DNA of 64,000 bases, taken from assembly GCF_032854445.1 (NCBI RefSeq), contig NC_088302.1:56954237-57018236 (forward strand), written 5' to 3'. Under the pieces are notes generated by a model. That model was not told the DNA's origin. It made no database searches and saw only the letters and a program-made list of their open reading frames with translations. Positions 10,946-24,077 of the stretch are shown here, one piece after another. Each line of letters opens with the position of its first letter. The first letter of the stretch is position 1. This DNA is from Liolophura sinensis (Eukaryota; Mollusca; Polyplacophora; Chitonida; Chitonidae). Both the position numbers and the translations under genes were made by a program.

Positions 10946-13900
10946 CGTACAAGGTGTACACAGCCCTGAGTACCCCAGCAGCCACATGGTAGATAATCAA
11001 TGAACTATACACTAACAAGCTGGTACAAAGTGTATACAACACTGAGTACTCCAGCAGCCACATGGTAGTTAATCCATGGACTATACACTAACAAGCTGCT
11101 ACAAAGTGTACACAGCACTGAGTACTCCAGCAGCCACATGGTAGTTAATCCATGAACTATACACTAACAAGCTGGTACAAAGTGTACACAGCACTGAGTA
11201 CCCCAGCAGCCACATGGTAGTTAATCCACAAACAATGCACTAACAAGCTGGTACAAAGTGTACACAGCACTGAGTACTCCAGCAGCCACATGGTAGTTAA
11301 TCCATGGACTATACACTAACAAGCTGCTACAAAGTGTACACAGCACTGTGTACGGCAGCAGCCACATGGTAGTTAATCCATGAACTATACACTAACAAGC
11401 TGCTACAAAGTGTACACAGCACTGAGTACCCCAGCAGCCACATGGTAGTTAATCCATGGACTATACACTAACAAGCTGCTACAAAGTGTACACAGCACTG
11501 AGTACCCCAGCAGCCACATGGTAGTTAATCCATGGACTATACACTAACAAGCTGCTACAAAGTGTACACACCACTGAGTACCCCAGCAGCCACATGGTAG
11601 TTAATCCATGGACTATACACTAACAAGCTGCTACAAAGTGTACACAGCACTGAGTACCCCAGCAGCCACATGGTAGTTAATCCAAGGACTATACACTAAC
11701 AAGCTGCTACAAAGTGTACACAGCACTCAGTACCCCAGCAGCCACATGGTAGATAATCAATGAACTATACACTAACAAGCTGGTACAAAGTGTATACAGC
11801 ACTGAGTACTCCAGCAGCCACATGGTAGTTAATCCATGGACTATACACTAACAAGCTGCTACAAAGTGTACACAGCACTGAGTACCCCAGCAGCCACATG
11901 GTAGTTAATCCATGGACTATACACTAACAAGCTGCTACAAAGTGTACACAGCACTGAGTACGCCAGCAGCCACATGGTAGTTAATCCATGGACTATACAC
12001 TAACAAGCTGCTACAAAGTGTACACAGCACTGAGTACCCCAGCAGCCACATGGTAGTTAATCCATAAACTATACACTAACAAGCTGGTACAAAGTGTACA
12101 CAGCACTGAGTACCCCAGCAGCCACATGGTAGTTAATCCAAGGACTATACACTAACAAGCTGGTACAAAGTGTACACAGCACTCAGTACCCCAGCAGCCA
12201 CATGGTAGATAATCAATGAACTATACACTAACAAGCTGGTACAAAGTGTATACAGCACTGAGTACTCCATCAGCCACATGGTAGTTAATCCATGGACTAT
12301 ACACTAACAAGCTGCTACAAAGTGTACACAGCACTGAGTACTCCAGCAGCCACATGGTAGTTAATCCATGAACTATACACTAACAAGCTGCTACAAAGTG
12401 TACACAGCACTCAGTACCCCAGCAGCCACATGGTAGTTAATCCACAAACAATGCACTAACAAGCTGGTACAAAGTGTACACAGCACTGAGTACTCCAGCA
12501 GCCACATGGTAGTTAATCCATGGACTATACACTAACAAGCTGCTACAAAGTGTACACAGCACTGTGTACGGCAGCAGCCACATGGTAGTTAATCCATGAA
12601 CTATACACTAACAAGCTGCTACAAAGTGTACACAGCACTCAGTACCCCAGCAGCCACATGGTAGTTAATCCATAAACAATGCACTAACAAGCTGGTACAA
12701 AGTGTACACAGCACTGTGTACCCCAGCAGCCACATGGTAGTTAATCCATGAACTATACACTAACAAGCTGCTACAAAGTGTACACAGCACTGTGTACGCC
12801 AGCAGCCACATGGTAGTTAATCCATGAACTATACACTAACAAGCTGGTACAAAGTGTACACAGCACTGAGTACCCCAGCAGCCACATGGTAGTTAATCCA
12901 TGAACTATACACTAACAACCTGGTATAAAGTGTGCACAGTACTGAGTACTCCAGCAGCCACATGGTAGATAATCCATGAACTATACACTAACAAGCTGCT
13001 ACAAAGTGTACACAGCACTGAGTACTCCAGCAGCCACATGGTAGTTAATCCATGAACTATACACTAACAAGCTGGTATAAAGTGTACACAGCACTGAGTA
13101 CCCCAGCAGCCACATGGTAGTTAATCCATGAACTATACACTAACAACCTGCTACAAAGTGTACACAGCACTGAGTACCCCAGCAGCCACATGGTAGTTAA
13201 TCCATGGACTGTACACTAACAAGCTGGTACAAAGTGTACACAGCACTGAGTACCCCAGCAGCCACATGGTAGTTAATCCATGGACTATACACTAACAAGC
13301 TGCTACAAAGTGTACACAGCACTGAGTACCCCAGCAGCCACATGGTAGTTAATCCATGAACTATACACTAACAAGCTGCTACAAAGTGTACACAGCACTG
13401 AGTACCCCAGCAGCCAAATGGTAGATAATCCAAGGACTATACACTAACAAGCTGGTACAAAGTGTACACAGCACTGAGTACCCCAGCAGCCACATGGTAG
13501 TTAATCCACGGGCTATACACTAACAAGCTGGTACAAAGTGTACACAGCACTGAGTACCCCAGCAGCCACATGGTAGTTAATCCATGGACTATACACTAAC
13601 AAGCTGGTACAAAGTGTACACAGCACTGAGTACGCCAGCAGCCACATGGTAGTTAATCCATAAACTATACACTAACAAGCTGGTACAAAGTGTACACAGC
13701 ACTGAGTACGCCAGCAGCCACATGGTAGTTAATCCATGAACTATACACTAACAAGCTGCTACAAAGTGTACACAGCACTGTGTACCCCAGCAGCCACATG
13801 GTAGTTAATCCATGAACTATACACTAACAAGCTGCTACAAAGTGTACACAGCACTGTGTACGCCAGCAGCCACATGGTAGTTAATCCATGAACTATACAC

Positions 13901-14897
13901 TAACAAGCTGCTACAAAGTGTACACAGCACTCAGTACCCCAGCAGCCACATGGTAGTTAATCCATGGACTATACACTAACAAGCTGCTACAAAGTGTACA
14001 CAGCACTGAGTACTCCAGCAGCCACATGGTAGTTAATCCATGGACTATACACTAACAAGCTGCTACAAAGTGTACACAGCACTGAGTACCCCAGCAGCCA
14101 CATGGTAGTTAATCCATGAACTATACACTAACAAGCTGGTACAAAGTGTACACAGCACTGAGTACCCCAGCAGCCACATGGTAGTTAATCCATGGACTAT
14201 ACACTAACAAGCTGCTACAAAGTGTACACAGCACTGAGTACCCCAGCAGCCACATGGTAGTTAATCCATGGACTATACACTAACAAGCTGCTACAAAGTG
14301 TACACAGCACTGAGTACGCCAGCAGCCACATGGTAATTAATCCATGGACTATACACTAACAAGCTGCTACAAAGTGTACACAGCACAGAGTACCCCAGCA
14401 GCCACATGGTAGTTAATCCATGGACTATACACTAACAAGCTGCTACAAAGTGTACACAGCACTGAGTACTCCAGCAGCCACATGGTAGTTAATCCATGGA
14501 CTATACACTAACAAGCTGGTACAAAGTGTACACAGCACTCAGTACCCCAGCAGCCACATGGTAGTTAATCCATGGACTATACACTAACAAGCTGCTACAA
14601 AGTGTACACAGCACTGAGTACCCCAGCAGCCACATGGTAGTTAATCCATGAACTATACACTAACAAGCTGCTACAAAGTGTACACAGCACTGAGTACGCC
14701 AGCAGCCACATGGTAGTTAATCCATAAACTATACACTAACAAGCTGGTACAGAGTGCACACAGCACTGAGTACCCCAGTAGCCACATGGTAGTTAATCCA
14801 TGGACTATACACTAACAAGCTGGTATAAAGTGTACACAGCACTGAGTACCCCAGCAGCCACATGGTAGTTAATCCATGAACAATGCACTAACACGCT
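10946..14897. repeat. 76-bp satellite array, 52 copies, with 16-unit higher-order structure
   Basis: The period is exactly 76 bp (for example GCCACATGG at 10,981 and 11,057) and the array is almost indel-free. Each unit contains the palindrome GTGTACAC, CCAGCAGCCACATGGTAGTT and usually CCATGG. No long frame exists because 76 is not divisible by three. Rare variants recur 1216 bp apart (16 units): CCACAAAC at 11,226 and 12,442, GTGTACGGC at 11,348 and 12,564, AGATAATCAA at 10,991 and 12,207. A 16-unit block was therefore duplicated. Confidence 0.95.
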
Positions 14898-15775
14898 AAA
14901 CGCGAAGACGAAACATGCCATTCAAGTGGGTATGTTGGTGAAGATAAAGGTGTCCATTTCACAGCTGACTGTCGAACCGGTGTCAGTACATATCTGACAT
15001 AGATATCATTAACGTATTACTAATCGACGTATGTTTCTACCAAATCTTTTTCAATTCGTGAGTTCAAGCTGTACTGACAAAGGCCCTTAATTACAGGGTT
15101 GTTTTGCTACGGTTAAATCGCTGTATTAAGGAATCATTGAAACAATCTTTCACCAGAGTAAAGGGGAAAGCAAATACCTTAGCTAGTATACCCTATACCC
15201 ATATAGGGGATATAACAAATTTTGATCAGTTTGCGAATGGAGCAAAGTTCGCATGTATTTTATGTTACGAGAAGTAATCTATGTGCTACATCGAAAGCAA
15301 AAAGAGATAAATGATCCCATGTACTGAGTTTCCAGTGGATAAATAGATTTTTTGAAGCTAACTGTTTCCACCACCCTCGCGTTAGACGGAGCAAATTGCA
15401 AGGAAGTTTCGATAAGATTCCAAGGAGCCATTATCACGTATCGAATTCCCCCTGCATTTTTTACCAACCATTACACAGAGCAATGCCGGATAAAGAACAA
15501 ACACTCTACTGCTTGAGATCTGATTGATTTTAAATTAAAGGCGCTTCGTCGATACTGAAGAAGGCTCGTGGAGACTCCTAACCTGTAAACATCATTGTTG
15601 AATGGCATGTTTAAATGCAGGCAATATCCGCCAGTGGAAGACACACAAGCTGAAAGGGGCCTATATGCTACACATTTAAATTAAATATCAAATTTTGATG
15701 ACTTCTCCGTGGTTTACCAGAAAACCTTTCACACCCTGACATCGGTGCTGCAGGTGCAATTGTACATGCTTTATG
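14898..15775. other. Unique DNA, no gene seen
   Basis: A 62-codon minus frame at 15,279-15,467 has no splice support. Nothing else is seen. Confidence 0.4.
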
Positions 15776-16005
15776 TATTTATTTATTTGATTGACGTTTC
15801 ACGCCGTACTCAATAATATTTCATTTATACGACGCCGGCCAGCATTATAGTGGGAGGAAAAAGGGGAGACACCGAGAAAAACTCATGACCATTCGCAGGT
15901 TGGCAGACCTTCTCACGTACGACCGGAAAGGAAGCCAGCTTGAGCTTGACTTGAATTCATACAGGCCGCATTGTTGAGGGGCTTCTGAGTTGCCAAGGGT
16001 GCCCT
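15776..16005 (-). mobile_element. SINE family 1, old copy lacking a recognisable head
   Basis: The TATTTATTTATTTGATTGAC tail is on the left, followed by the conserved CACGCCGTACTCAATAATATTTC and GGCCAGCATTATAG blocks and the body to about 15,965. The right end, where the tRNA-like head should lie, is decayed. No target duplication is visible. In the tail stem one pair is mismatched, as expected for an old copy. Confidence 0.75.
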
Positions 16006-16154
16006 AGTAAACAATCTAACCACAGAGTTAACATTCAATCATAAGTGGTGTTTTTAGGCATTATTTCAGTCCTGCCCATTATGTGCCACAATCGCCGACA
16101 TCCTAACCAAAACTAGAAAAAATGATGAAATCTAGCACAATCTATGATATGGAA

Positions 16155-16210
16155 TTCGCCTGAAGCGTGTTCAAACACACTTCGCCTGAAGCGTGTTCAA
16201 ACACACTTCG
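16155..16210. repeat. 26-bp palindrome-containing direct duplication
   Basis: Two perfect tandem copies of a 26-bp unit beginning TTCGCCTGAAGCGTGTT. Each contains an imperfect hairpin GAAGCGTGTT-CA-AACACACTTC with one mismatch in a 10-bp stem and a 2-base loop. Confidence 0.7.
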
Positions 16211-17284
16211 ACTCGGTCATGGCACATTTATCCTAAACCCTGTAAGTTTTGCAGCAGATGGTTTCTGTCGGTTTTAGAGATAAATAAATCAATAAATACG
16301 GAAGAGAAAACTAATGACAGCTAATCTGGAGAGAACTTCCTGTGATACATTATTCTCTCGGAATCCATTTCTACTTTTGTTTTTGTTCATGGGTTATTTT
16401 TAACACTAGCTTGAGTGACCCTCGAGCCGAAGTTAAAATACGAAACAGTTGGACGTTTACGATATTACTGCCAGGAAATGCCATGACCTAAGGCTAGTTA
16501 TTTCTGAGGCAGACAACTACATGAATTAGCCTTTAAAGGCCAGAGGAGTATTAAATATTGATACAAACAGGTTGGTTTTCGGTCACAATCCAACCTTTCA
16601 AGGTCGAGATAAGAATGTAGGATTATCTGACCGCCAAAACCTTGACGATGTTCTTAGAAAGCTGTCAGCAGAGGACTGTCACTTTAGGAGTCGCTTAGCT
16701 AAATTATTGACGCAATCAAGTCACTTTTCAGGCGTAAATAAATCCAGAGCAGTGCCCATAAACACGGCTTATCCTACACGATATGCGTCAAGCCTGTGGA
16801 CTAGACCGATTACCTGCGCGAAATCCGGAATAAGACGTGGAGATTTAAGCTTGGCTCTGACTCCCAGAGAAGCTTTTTCTGAATAATTCACATATGGCCA
16901 GGCGATATGCTCCGTACGCTCCCTCCTGGGTACTGTCGCCTGTGGCGTAAACACAAATACTTCATCCAGCCGAACGAACCGTGCGTACACCAAAGACCTT
17001 TGTAACAGTGAACTTCCACCAAAGTATACACTCTTGTCATATACATGTATCATGTCATTTACAGTATTTTACGTTTCTTAGTTGTGTTAGGCTGACTTGA
17101 TCGGCTGACATATATCAAGCGCGACAATTTGTGTATTTTGTGAGTGAAATATTTCAAGTGGAGAGAATTGTGCGAAACGCTAAAGAATGTAATTTTGTAT
17201 TCTTCTTTTATGCAAAATGAAGTAGTAAAATCAGTACTTTGCAGTACTTTGCCAATCTCCACGAATGTCGGTGTACCATTGAAA
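16211..17284. other. Unique DNA with unresolved overlapping frames on both strands
   Basis: A 104-codon plus frame (16,572-16,886) and a 94-codon minus frame (16,769-17,053) overlap. The minus frame meets a possible donor (CGCAG|GTAATC) near 16,828. Neither matches a known family and at most one can be real. Left unassigned. Confidence 0.3.
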
Positions 17285-17386
17285 ATGGCTTTTGCCAATT
17301 ATCACGCTGTCGTTGCTTCTCTGGTCATATTCTGGGCCTACTCCTCGATAAGCCAGGGTTCAGCTGGTGGACTAACCATCCCCTAG
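17285..17386 (+). CDS. Possible signal-peptide exon
   Basis: ATG at 17,285 has an optimal context (GAAAATGG). The 33-codon frame begins MAFANYHAVVASLVIFWAYS and continues SISQGSAGG, a good signal-peptide profile with small residues at a possible cleavage site. It stops at TAG (17,384-17,386) unless spliced before that. The available donors (CAGCTG|GTGGAC) are weak. The core resembles segments at 1.25 kb and 18.3 kb. Confidence 0.3.
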   Translation: MAFANYHAVVASLVIFWAYSSISQGSAGGLTIP

Positions 17387-17735
17387 GCCTGATCCCTTTG
17401 CATTGTTTTTCATGTTATTGAATGTTAAACGTGATGACAATACACTGAGTAACTCTAGACTGTAGCCGTCTAATTATTGCAATAGAGGAGTTTTGAGTTT
17501 GCACTCTTTTATCGCTGAAGGTAAGAAATGTCCTACTGTACCATGTGACTTCTAAGAAATGTTAGGCAACTGTATCTGATTACATTTACTACAACATTGA
17601 CCCCTGCGAAAAGTTTCAGGAAAAGTTATTTAGAATAGATGAGCAGTAGTAAAACTGAGGTGCTGAACGTTAGTTAACTTATATGAAGATCCTGACTGAA
17701 AGCGGTGTCTTTCGTGTATTTAGCACATGGCAAGA

Positions 17736-17997
17736 TTTTTTTTTTTGATTGGTGTTTTACGCCGTACTCAAGAATATTTCACTTATACGACGGCGGCCAG
17801 CATTATGGTGGGCGGAAACCGGGCAGAGCCCGGGGGAAACCCACGACCATCCGCAGGTTGCTGGCAGACCTTCCCACATACGGCTGGAGAGGAAGCCAGC
17901 ATGAGCTGGACTTGAACTCACAGCGTCCGCATTGGTGAGAGACTCCTGGGTCATTACGCTGCGCTAGCGCACTAACCAACTGAGCCACGGAGGCCCC
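17736..17997 (-). mobile_element. SINE family 1, full length, intact Pol III boxes, long target duplication
   Basis: Minus orientation. Flanked by the perfect 13-bp repeat GCACATGGCAAGA at 17,723-17,735 and 17,998-18,010. The tRNA-like head at the right has an exact A box TGGCTCAGTTGG (complement of 17,976-17,987) and an exact B box GTTCAAGTC (complement of 17,909-17,917). The body carries the conserved GGCGGCCAGCATTATGGTGG. Perfect flanks and boxes suggest a fairly young insertion. Short frames inside it are incidental. Confidence 0.95.
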
Positions 17998-18228
17998 GCA
18001 CATGGCAAGAGTGTTGATCGGTAAAGTCAACGTGAACAAAAGCTGCCTAACATTTTTGACCAGTCACATAAATAGGACTTTTTTGGCATTTGCTACAAAC
18101 GGGTTCAAACTGGAAACTCGCTTATTAGCATCACTGCGTTATTTAGTGTTATGTGATTCTTCGTAACTCATGGTGCCAGGGAATGTTAAAGTTACTACTA
18201 CTTAAGCACTTTGATGAGCTCTTAGAAT

Positions 18229-18360
18229 AAAACACTAACTCAGGTAAACTGACAAGAGGCGGGATCTCAGCAGTTACATATGACCATTTGTAAGCTATGT
18301 CACACTGTCATCGCAGCTCTGGTTTTGCTCTCTGTATTCTTATATTGTCTTTCGCCCTTC
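18229..18360 (+). other. Signal-peptide-like segment related to 1208-1312
   Basis: ATG at 18,280 opens MTICKLCHTVIAALVLLSVF, a hydrophobic frame ending at a stop after about 31 codons. The downstream tract TTATATTGTCTTTCGCCCTTCAG is also a strong acceptor, so the segment may equally be the end of an intron. Homology to 1208-1312 extends upstream of the ATG into non-coding sequence, which suggests a duplicated genomic block. Confidence 0.35.
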
Positions 18361-18910
18361 AGTATCCTCTGAAATGCTCTTGCCGTGACTTGTACCAGGC
18401 CCTATACTAGACATGTATGCAGTCTTATAACCCACAGGTTTTCCCACACTACAATTATAATCAAGTCATTATTTACCACGAGTAATGTCCGGCTAAAGTC
18501 ACTGTCCGCTCCTGCGGCCCAACACTGTACCCAGAGAGATAATCAGCCTTAACACCAATCAGCTAAGGTATTTTATTGTGTACCAGAATAGTTACCGGTC
18601 ATCAACACGCCAATTATGTCCATCAAGCAAAGTGCCTTGAAGATGTGGTAGATACATTACGAGTTATCTGTCTGTCTAATGACAGAGCTGTGTAAGCGAT
18701 ATCCCCGAGATTACCCAGTTATCGGCAACACCACCGTATCAATGGCGACTTTCATCACTAAGATACGCCCAATCTGCTGATGGTGCTCCAGCTAACTTCA
18801 AGACACTTGACTGTGAAGCTTGACAATTGCTTGTCTTATTAAAAGAGAAACGGTCAACTTTTCTAGCATGTCTGAACACAATAGTTATCTTCCACCCAAA
18901 TTCACTTCCG
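18361..18910. other. Unique DNA, no gene seen
   Basis: No supported frame or repeat before the 32-bp array. Confidence 0.4.
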
Positions 18911-21900
18911 CACTGTATCCAGAGTTGATGTAAGCCAGTGGATTTTACACCCAGAGTTGATGTAAGCCAGTGGATTTTACACCCAGAGTTGATGTAAGCC
19001 AGTGGATTTTACACCCAGAGTTGATGTAATTCAGTGGATATTGCACCCAGAGTTGATGTAAGCCAGTGGATTTTACACCCAGAGTTGACGTAAGCCTGTG
19101 GATTTTGCATCCAGAGTTGATGTAAGCCTGTGGATTGTACATCCAGAGTTGATGTAATCCAGTGGATTGTACATCCAGAATTGATGTAAGCCAGTGGATT
19201 TTACACCCAGAGTTGATGTAATTCAGTGGATTTTGCACCCAGAGTTTATCTAAGCCAGTGGATTTTACACCCAGAGCATTTTGCATCCTGAGTTGATGTA
19301 AGCCAGTGGATTTTGCACCCAGAGTTGATGTAATCCAGTGGATATTGCACCCAGAGTTTATCTAAGTCAGTGGATTTTGCATCCAGAGTTGATGTAATCC
19401 AGTAGATTGTACATCCTGAGTTGATGTAATCCAGTGGATTTTACATCCAGAGTTGATGTAAGCCAGTGGATTTTGCACCCAGAGTTTATCTAAGCCAGTG
19501 GATTTTACACCCAGAGTTGATATAATCCAGTGGATTGTACATCCTGAGTTGATGTAATCCAGTGGATTTTGCACCCAGAGTTTATCTAAGCCTGTGGATT
19601 TTGCATCCAGCGTTGATGTAATCCAGTGGATTGCACATCCAGAGTTGATGTAAGCCAGTGGATTTTGCACCCAGAGTTTATGTAAGCCAGTGGATTTCGC
19701 ACCCAGAGTTTATCTAAGCCAGTGGATTTTGCATCCAGAGTTGATGTAATCCAGTGGATTATACATCCTGAGTTGATGTAATCCAGTGGATTTTACACCC
19801 AGAGTTGATGTAAGCCAGTGGATTTTGCATCCAGAGTTGATGTAAGCCAGTGGATTTTGCACCCAGAGTTTATGTAAGCCTGTGGATTTTGCACCCAGAG
19901 TTGATGTAAGCCTGAGGATTTTGAACCCAGAGTTTATCTAAGCCAGTGGATTTTGCACCCAGAGTTTATGTAAGCCTGTGGATTTTGCATCCAGAGTTGA
20001 TGTAACCCAGTGGATTTTGCACCCAGAGTTTATCTAAGCCTGAGGATTTTGCACCCAGAGTTGATGTAAGCCTGTGGATTTTGCATCCAGAGTTTACCTA
20101 AGCCAGTGGATTTTGCATCCAGAGTTTATCTAAGCCTGTGGATTTTGCATCCAGAGTTGATGTAATCCAGTGGGTTGTACATCCAGAGTTGATGTAAGCC
20201 AGTGGATTTTGCACCCAGAGTTTATCTAAGCCTGTGGATTTTGCACCCAGAGTTTATCTAAGCCTGTGGATTTTGCATCCAGAGTTGATGTAAGCCGGTG
20301 GATTTTGCACCCAGAGTTTATCTAAGCCTGTGGATTTTGCATCCAGAGTTAATCTAAGCCTGTGGATTTTGCATCCAGAGTTGATGTAATCCAGTGGGTT
20401 GTACATCCAGAGTTGATGTAAGCCAGTGGATTTTGCACCCAGAGTTTATCTAAGCCTGTAGATTTTGCACCCAGAGTTTATCTAACCCTGTGGATTTTGC
20501 ACCCAGAGTTGATGTAAGCCAGTGGATTATACATCCAGAGTTGATGTAAGCCAGTGGATTTCGCACCCAGAGTTTATCTAACCCTGTGGATTTTGCATCC
20601 AGAGTTGATGTAATCCATTGGGTTGTACATCCAGAGTTGATGTAAACCAGTGGATTTTGCACCCAGAGTTTATCTAAGCCTGTAGATTTTGCACCCAGAG
20701 TTTATCTAACCCTGTGGATTTTGCATCCAGAGTTGATGTAATCCAGTGGGTTGTACATCCAGAGTTTATGTAAGCCAGTGGATTTTGCATCCAGAGTTTA
20801 TCTAAGCCAGTGGATTTTGCACCCAGAGTTTATCTAAGCCTGTGGATTTTGCATCCAGAGTTTATGTAAGCCAGTGGATTTTGCACCCAGAGTTGATGTA
20901 AGCCAGTGGATTTTGCACCCAGAGTTGATGTAATCCAGTGGATTTTACACCCAGAGTTGATGTAAGCCGGTGGATTTTGCACCCAGAGTTTATCTAAGCC
21001 TGTGGATTTTGCACCCAGAGTTTATGTAAGCCTGTGGATTTTACACCCAGAGTTTATGTAAGCCTGTGGATTTTACACCCAGAGTTTATCTAAGCCTGTG
21101 GATTTTGCACCCAGAGTTGATGTAAGCCAGTGGATTTTGCACCCAGAGTTTATCTAAGCCAGTGGATTTTGCACCCAGAGTTGATGTAATCCAGTGGATT
21201 GTACATCCAGAGTTGATGTAATCCAGTGGATTTTACACCCAGAGTTTATCTAAGCCTGTGGATTTTGCACCCAGAGTTTATCTAAGCCAGTGGATTTTAC
21301 ATCCAGAGTTGATGTAATCCAGTGGATTGTACATCCTGAGTTGATGTAAACCAGTGGATTTTGCACCCAATGTTTATCTAAGCCAGTGGATTTTGCATCC
21401 AGAGTTGATGTAATCCAGTGGGTTGTACATCCAGAGTTGATGTAAGCCAGTGGATTTTGCACCCAGAGTTTATCTAAGCCTGTAGATTTTGCACCCAGAG
21501 TTTATCTAAGCCTGTGGATTTTGCACCCAGAGTTTATCTAAGCCAGTGGATTTTGCATCCAGAGTTGATGTAATCCAGTGGATTGTACATCCAGAGTTGA
21601 TGTAATTGAGTGGATTTTGCACCCAGAGTTAATCTAAGCCTGTGGATTTTGCACCCAGAGTTTATCTAAGTCAGTGGATTTTGCATCCAGAGTTGATGTA
21701 ATCCAGTGGATTGTACATCCAGAGTTGATCTAAGCCTGTGGATTTTGCACCCAGAGTTTATCTAAGCCTGTGGATTTTGCATCCAGAGTTGATGTAATCC
21801 AGTGGATTTTGCACCCAGAGTTTATCTAAGCCTGAGGATTTTGCATCCAGAGTTGATGTAATCCAGTGGATTGTACATCCAGAGTTGATGTAATTCAGTG

Positions 21901-23757
21901 GATTTTGCACCCAGAGTTTATCTAAGCCTGTGGATTTCGCACCCAGAGTTTATCTAAGCCAGTGGATTTTGCATCCAGAGTTGATGTAATCCAGTGGATT
22001 GTACATCCTGAGTTGATGTAAGCCAGTGGATTTTGCACCCAGAGTTTATCTAAGCCTGAGCATTTTGCATCCAGAGTTGATGTAATCCAGTGGATTGTAC
22101 ATCCAGAGTTGATGTAATTCAGTGGATTTTGTACCCAGAGTTTATCTAAGCCTGTGGATTTCGCACCCAGAGTTTATCTAAGCCAGTGGATTTTGCATCC
22201 AGAGTTGATGTAATCCAGTGGATTGTACATCCAGAGTTGATGTAAGCCAGTGGATTTTGCACCCAGAGTTTATGTAAGCCTGTGGATTTTGCATCCAGAG
22301 TTGATGTAATCCAGTGGATTGTACATCCTGAGTTGATGTAATCCAGTGGATTGTACATCCAGAGTTGATGTAATCCAGTGGATTTTTCACCCAGAGTTGA
22401 TGTAAGCCTGAGGATTTTGCATCCAGAGTTGATGTAATCCAGTGGATTTTGCATCCAGAGTTGATGTAAGCCAGTGGATTTTGCACCTAGAGTTTATCGA
22501 AGCCTGTGGATTTTGCACCCAGAGTTGACGTAAGCCAGTGGATTTTGCACCCAGAGCTGATGTAATCCAGTGGATTGTACATCCTGAGTTGATGTAATCC
22601 AGTGGATTTTACACCCAGAGTTGATGTAATTCAGTGGATTTTGCACCCAGAGTTTATCTAAGCCTGTGGATTTTGCATCCAGAGTTTATCTAAGCCTGTG
22701 GATTTTGCATCCAGAGTTTATCTAAGCCTGTGGATTTTGCACCCAGAGTTTATCTAAGCCTGTGGATTTTGCATCCAGAGCCAGTGGATTTTGCACCCAG
22801 AGTTGATGTAAGCCGGTGGATTTTGCACCCAGAATTTATCTAAGCCAGTGGATTTTGCATCCAGAGTTGATGTAATTCAGTGGATTTTGCACCCAGAGTT
22901 TATCTACGCCAGTGGATTTTGCATCCAGAGTTGATGTAAGCCAGTGGATTTTGCACCCAGAGTTTATCTAAGCCTGTGGATTTTACACCCAGAGTTGATG
23001 TAAGCCTGTGGATTTTGCACCCAGAGCCTGTGGATTTTGCATCCAGAGTTTATCTAAGCCTGTGGATTTTGCATCCAGAGTTGATGTAAGCCGGTGGATT
23101 TTGCACCCAGAGTTTATCTAAGCCTGTGGATTTTGCACCCAGTGTTTATCTAAGCCTGTGGATTTTGCATCCAGAGTTGATGTAATCCAGTGGATTTTGA
23201 ACCCAGAGTTTATCTAAGCCTGTGGATTTTGCATCCAGAGTTGATGTAAGCCAGTGGATTTTGCATCCAGAGTTGATGTAATCCAGTGGATTTTACACCC
23301 AGAGTTGATGTAAGCCTGTGGATTTTGCATCCAGAGTTTATCCAAGCCAGTGGATTTTGCATCCAGAGTTGATGTAAGCCACTGGATTTTGCACCCAGAG
23401 TTTATCTAAGCCAGTGGATTTTGCACCCAGAGTTTATCTAAGCCTGTGGATTTTGCATCCAGAGTTGATGTAATCCAGTGGATTTTGCACCCAGAGTTTA
23501 TCTAAGCCTGTGGATTTTGCACCCAGAGTTGATGTAAGCCAGTGGATTTTACACCCAGAGTTGATGTAATTCAGTGGATTTTGCACCCAGAGTTTATCTA
23601 AGCCAGTGGATTTTGCATCCAGAGTTGATGTTAGCCAGTGGATTTTGCACCCAGAGTTTATCTAAGCCAGTGGATTTTGCACCCAGAGTTGATGTAAACC
23701 AGTGGATTTTGCACCCAGAGTTGATGTAAACCAGTGGATTTTGTACCCGGAGTTGAA
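18911..23757. repeat. 32-bp satellite array, about 150 copies
   Basis: The largest array in the window. Units follow GTTGATGTAAGCCAGTGG, then ATTTTGCACCCAGA. Two linked forms of the first half alternate irregularly: GTTGATGTAA and GTTTATCTAA. Other switches are CACCCAGA/CATCCAGA, GCCAGTGG/GCCTGTGG and ATTTTGCA/ATTGTACA. Local higher-order copies exist: a TAAGCCTGTAGATTTTGC block recurs at 20,451, 20,675 and 21,475, multiples of 32. Minus-strand frames with INSGCKIHW-like repeats are artefacts of a stop-poor unit. Confidence 0.95.
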
Positions 23758-23996
23758 TACTTTGCTAAGGCCATACTTGATTGTGACGAGATAAGATTCT
23801 GAGAAATACATGTGCCTGTTTCTAACCGTAGGGCTACATGTGGAACACCTTTCTCATACATGTACAAATAGGTGACTAGGGTCCCATACATTAACCCACA
23901 TGATCGCTAATTCATTCGCTGAAAGGGTCGTCTACTTCCGATCCTTTCGTCATTGGAAATACACATATTAAGCACAAGCATTATCTACAAAAATTT
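23758..23996. other. Short unique stretch
   Basis: No gene seen between the 32-bp array and the (TA)n run. Confidence 0.4.
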
Positions 23997-24003
23997 TATA
24001 TAT

Positions 24004-24075
<72 letters not shown>
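23997..24075. repeat. (TA)n microsatellite
   Basis: About 39 TA dinucleotides with one phase break near 24,013. Confidence 0.97.

Positions 24076-24077
<2 letters not shown>

Noticed and set aside
10946-14897. CRISPR-like repeat array
   Set aside because: Units are contiguous 76-bp copies without unique spacers, in eukaryotic context.
17803-18039. Possible tRNA gene or small ORFs at 17.8-18.0 kb
   Set aside because: The tRNA-like part is the head of a SINE with target duplications; the body and tail are attached, and the frames lie in the element.
18945-22486. Minus-strand frames of 70-113 codons in the 32-bp array
   Set aside because: The 32-bp unit shifts frame each copy and lacks stops, so these frames are automatic. 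No gene signals surround them.
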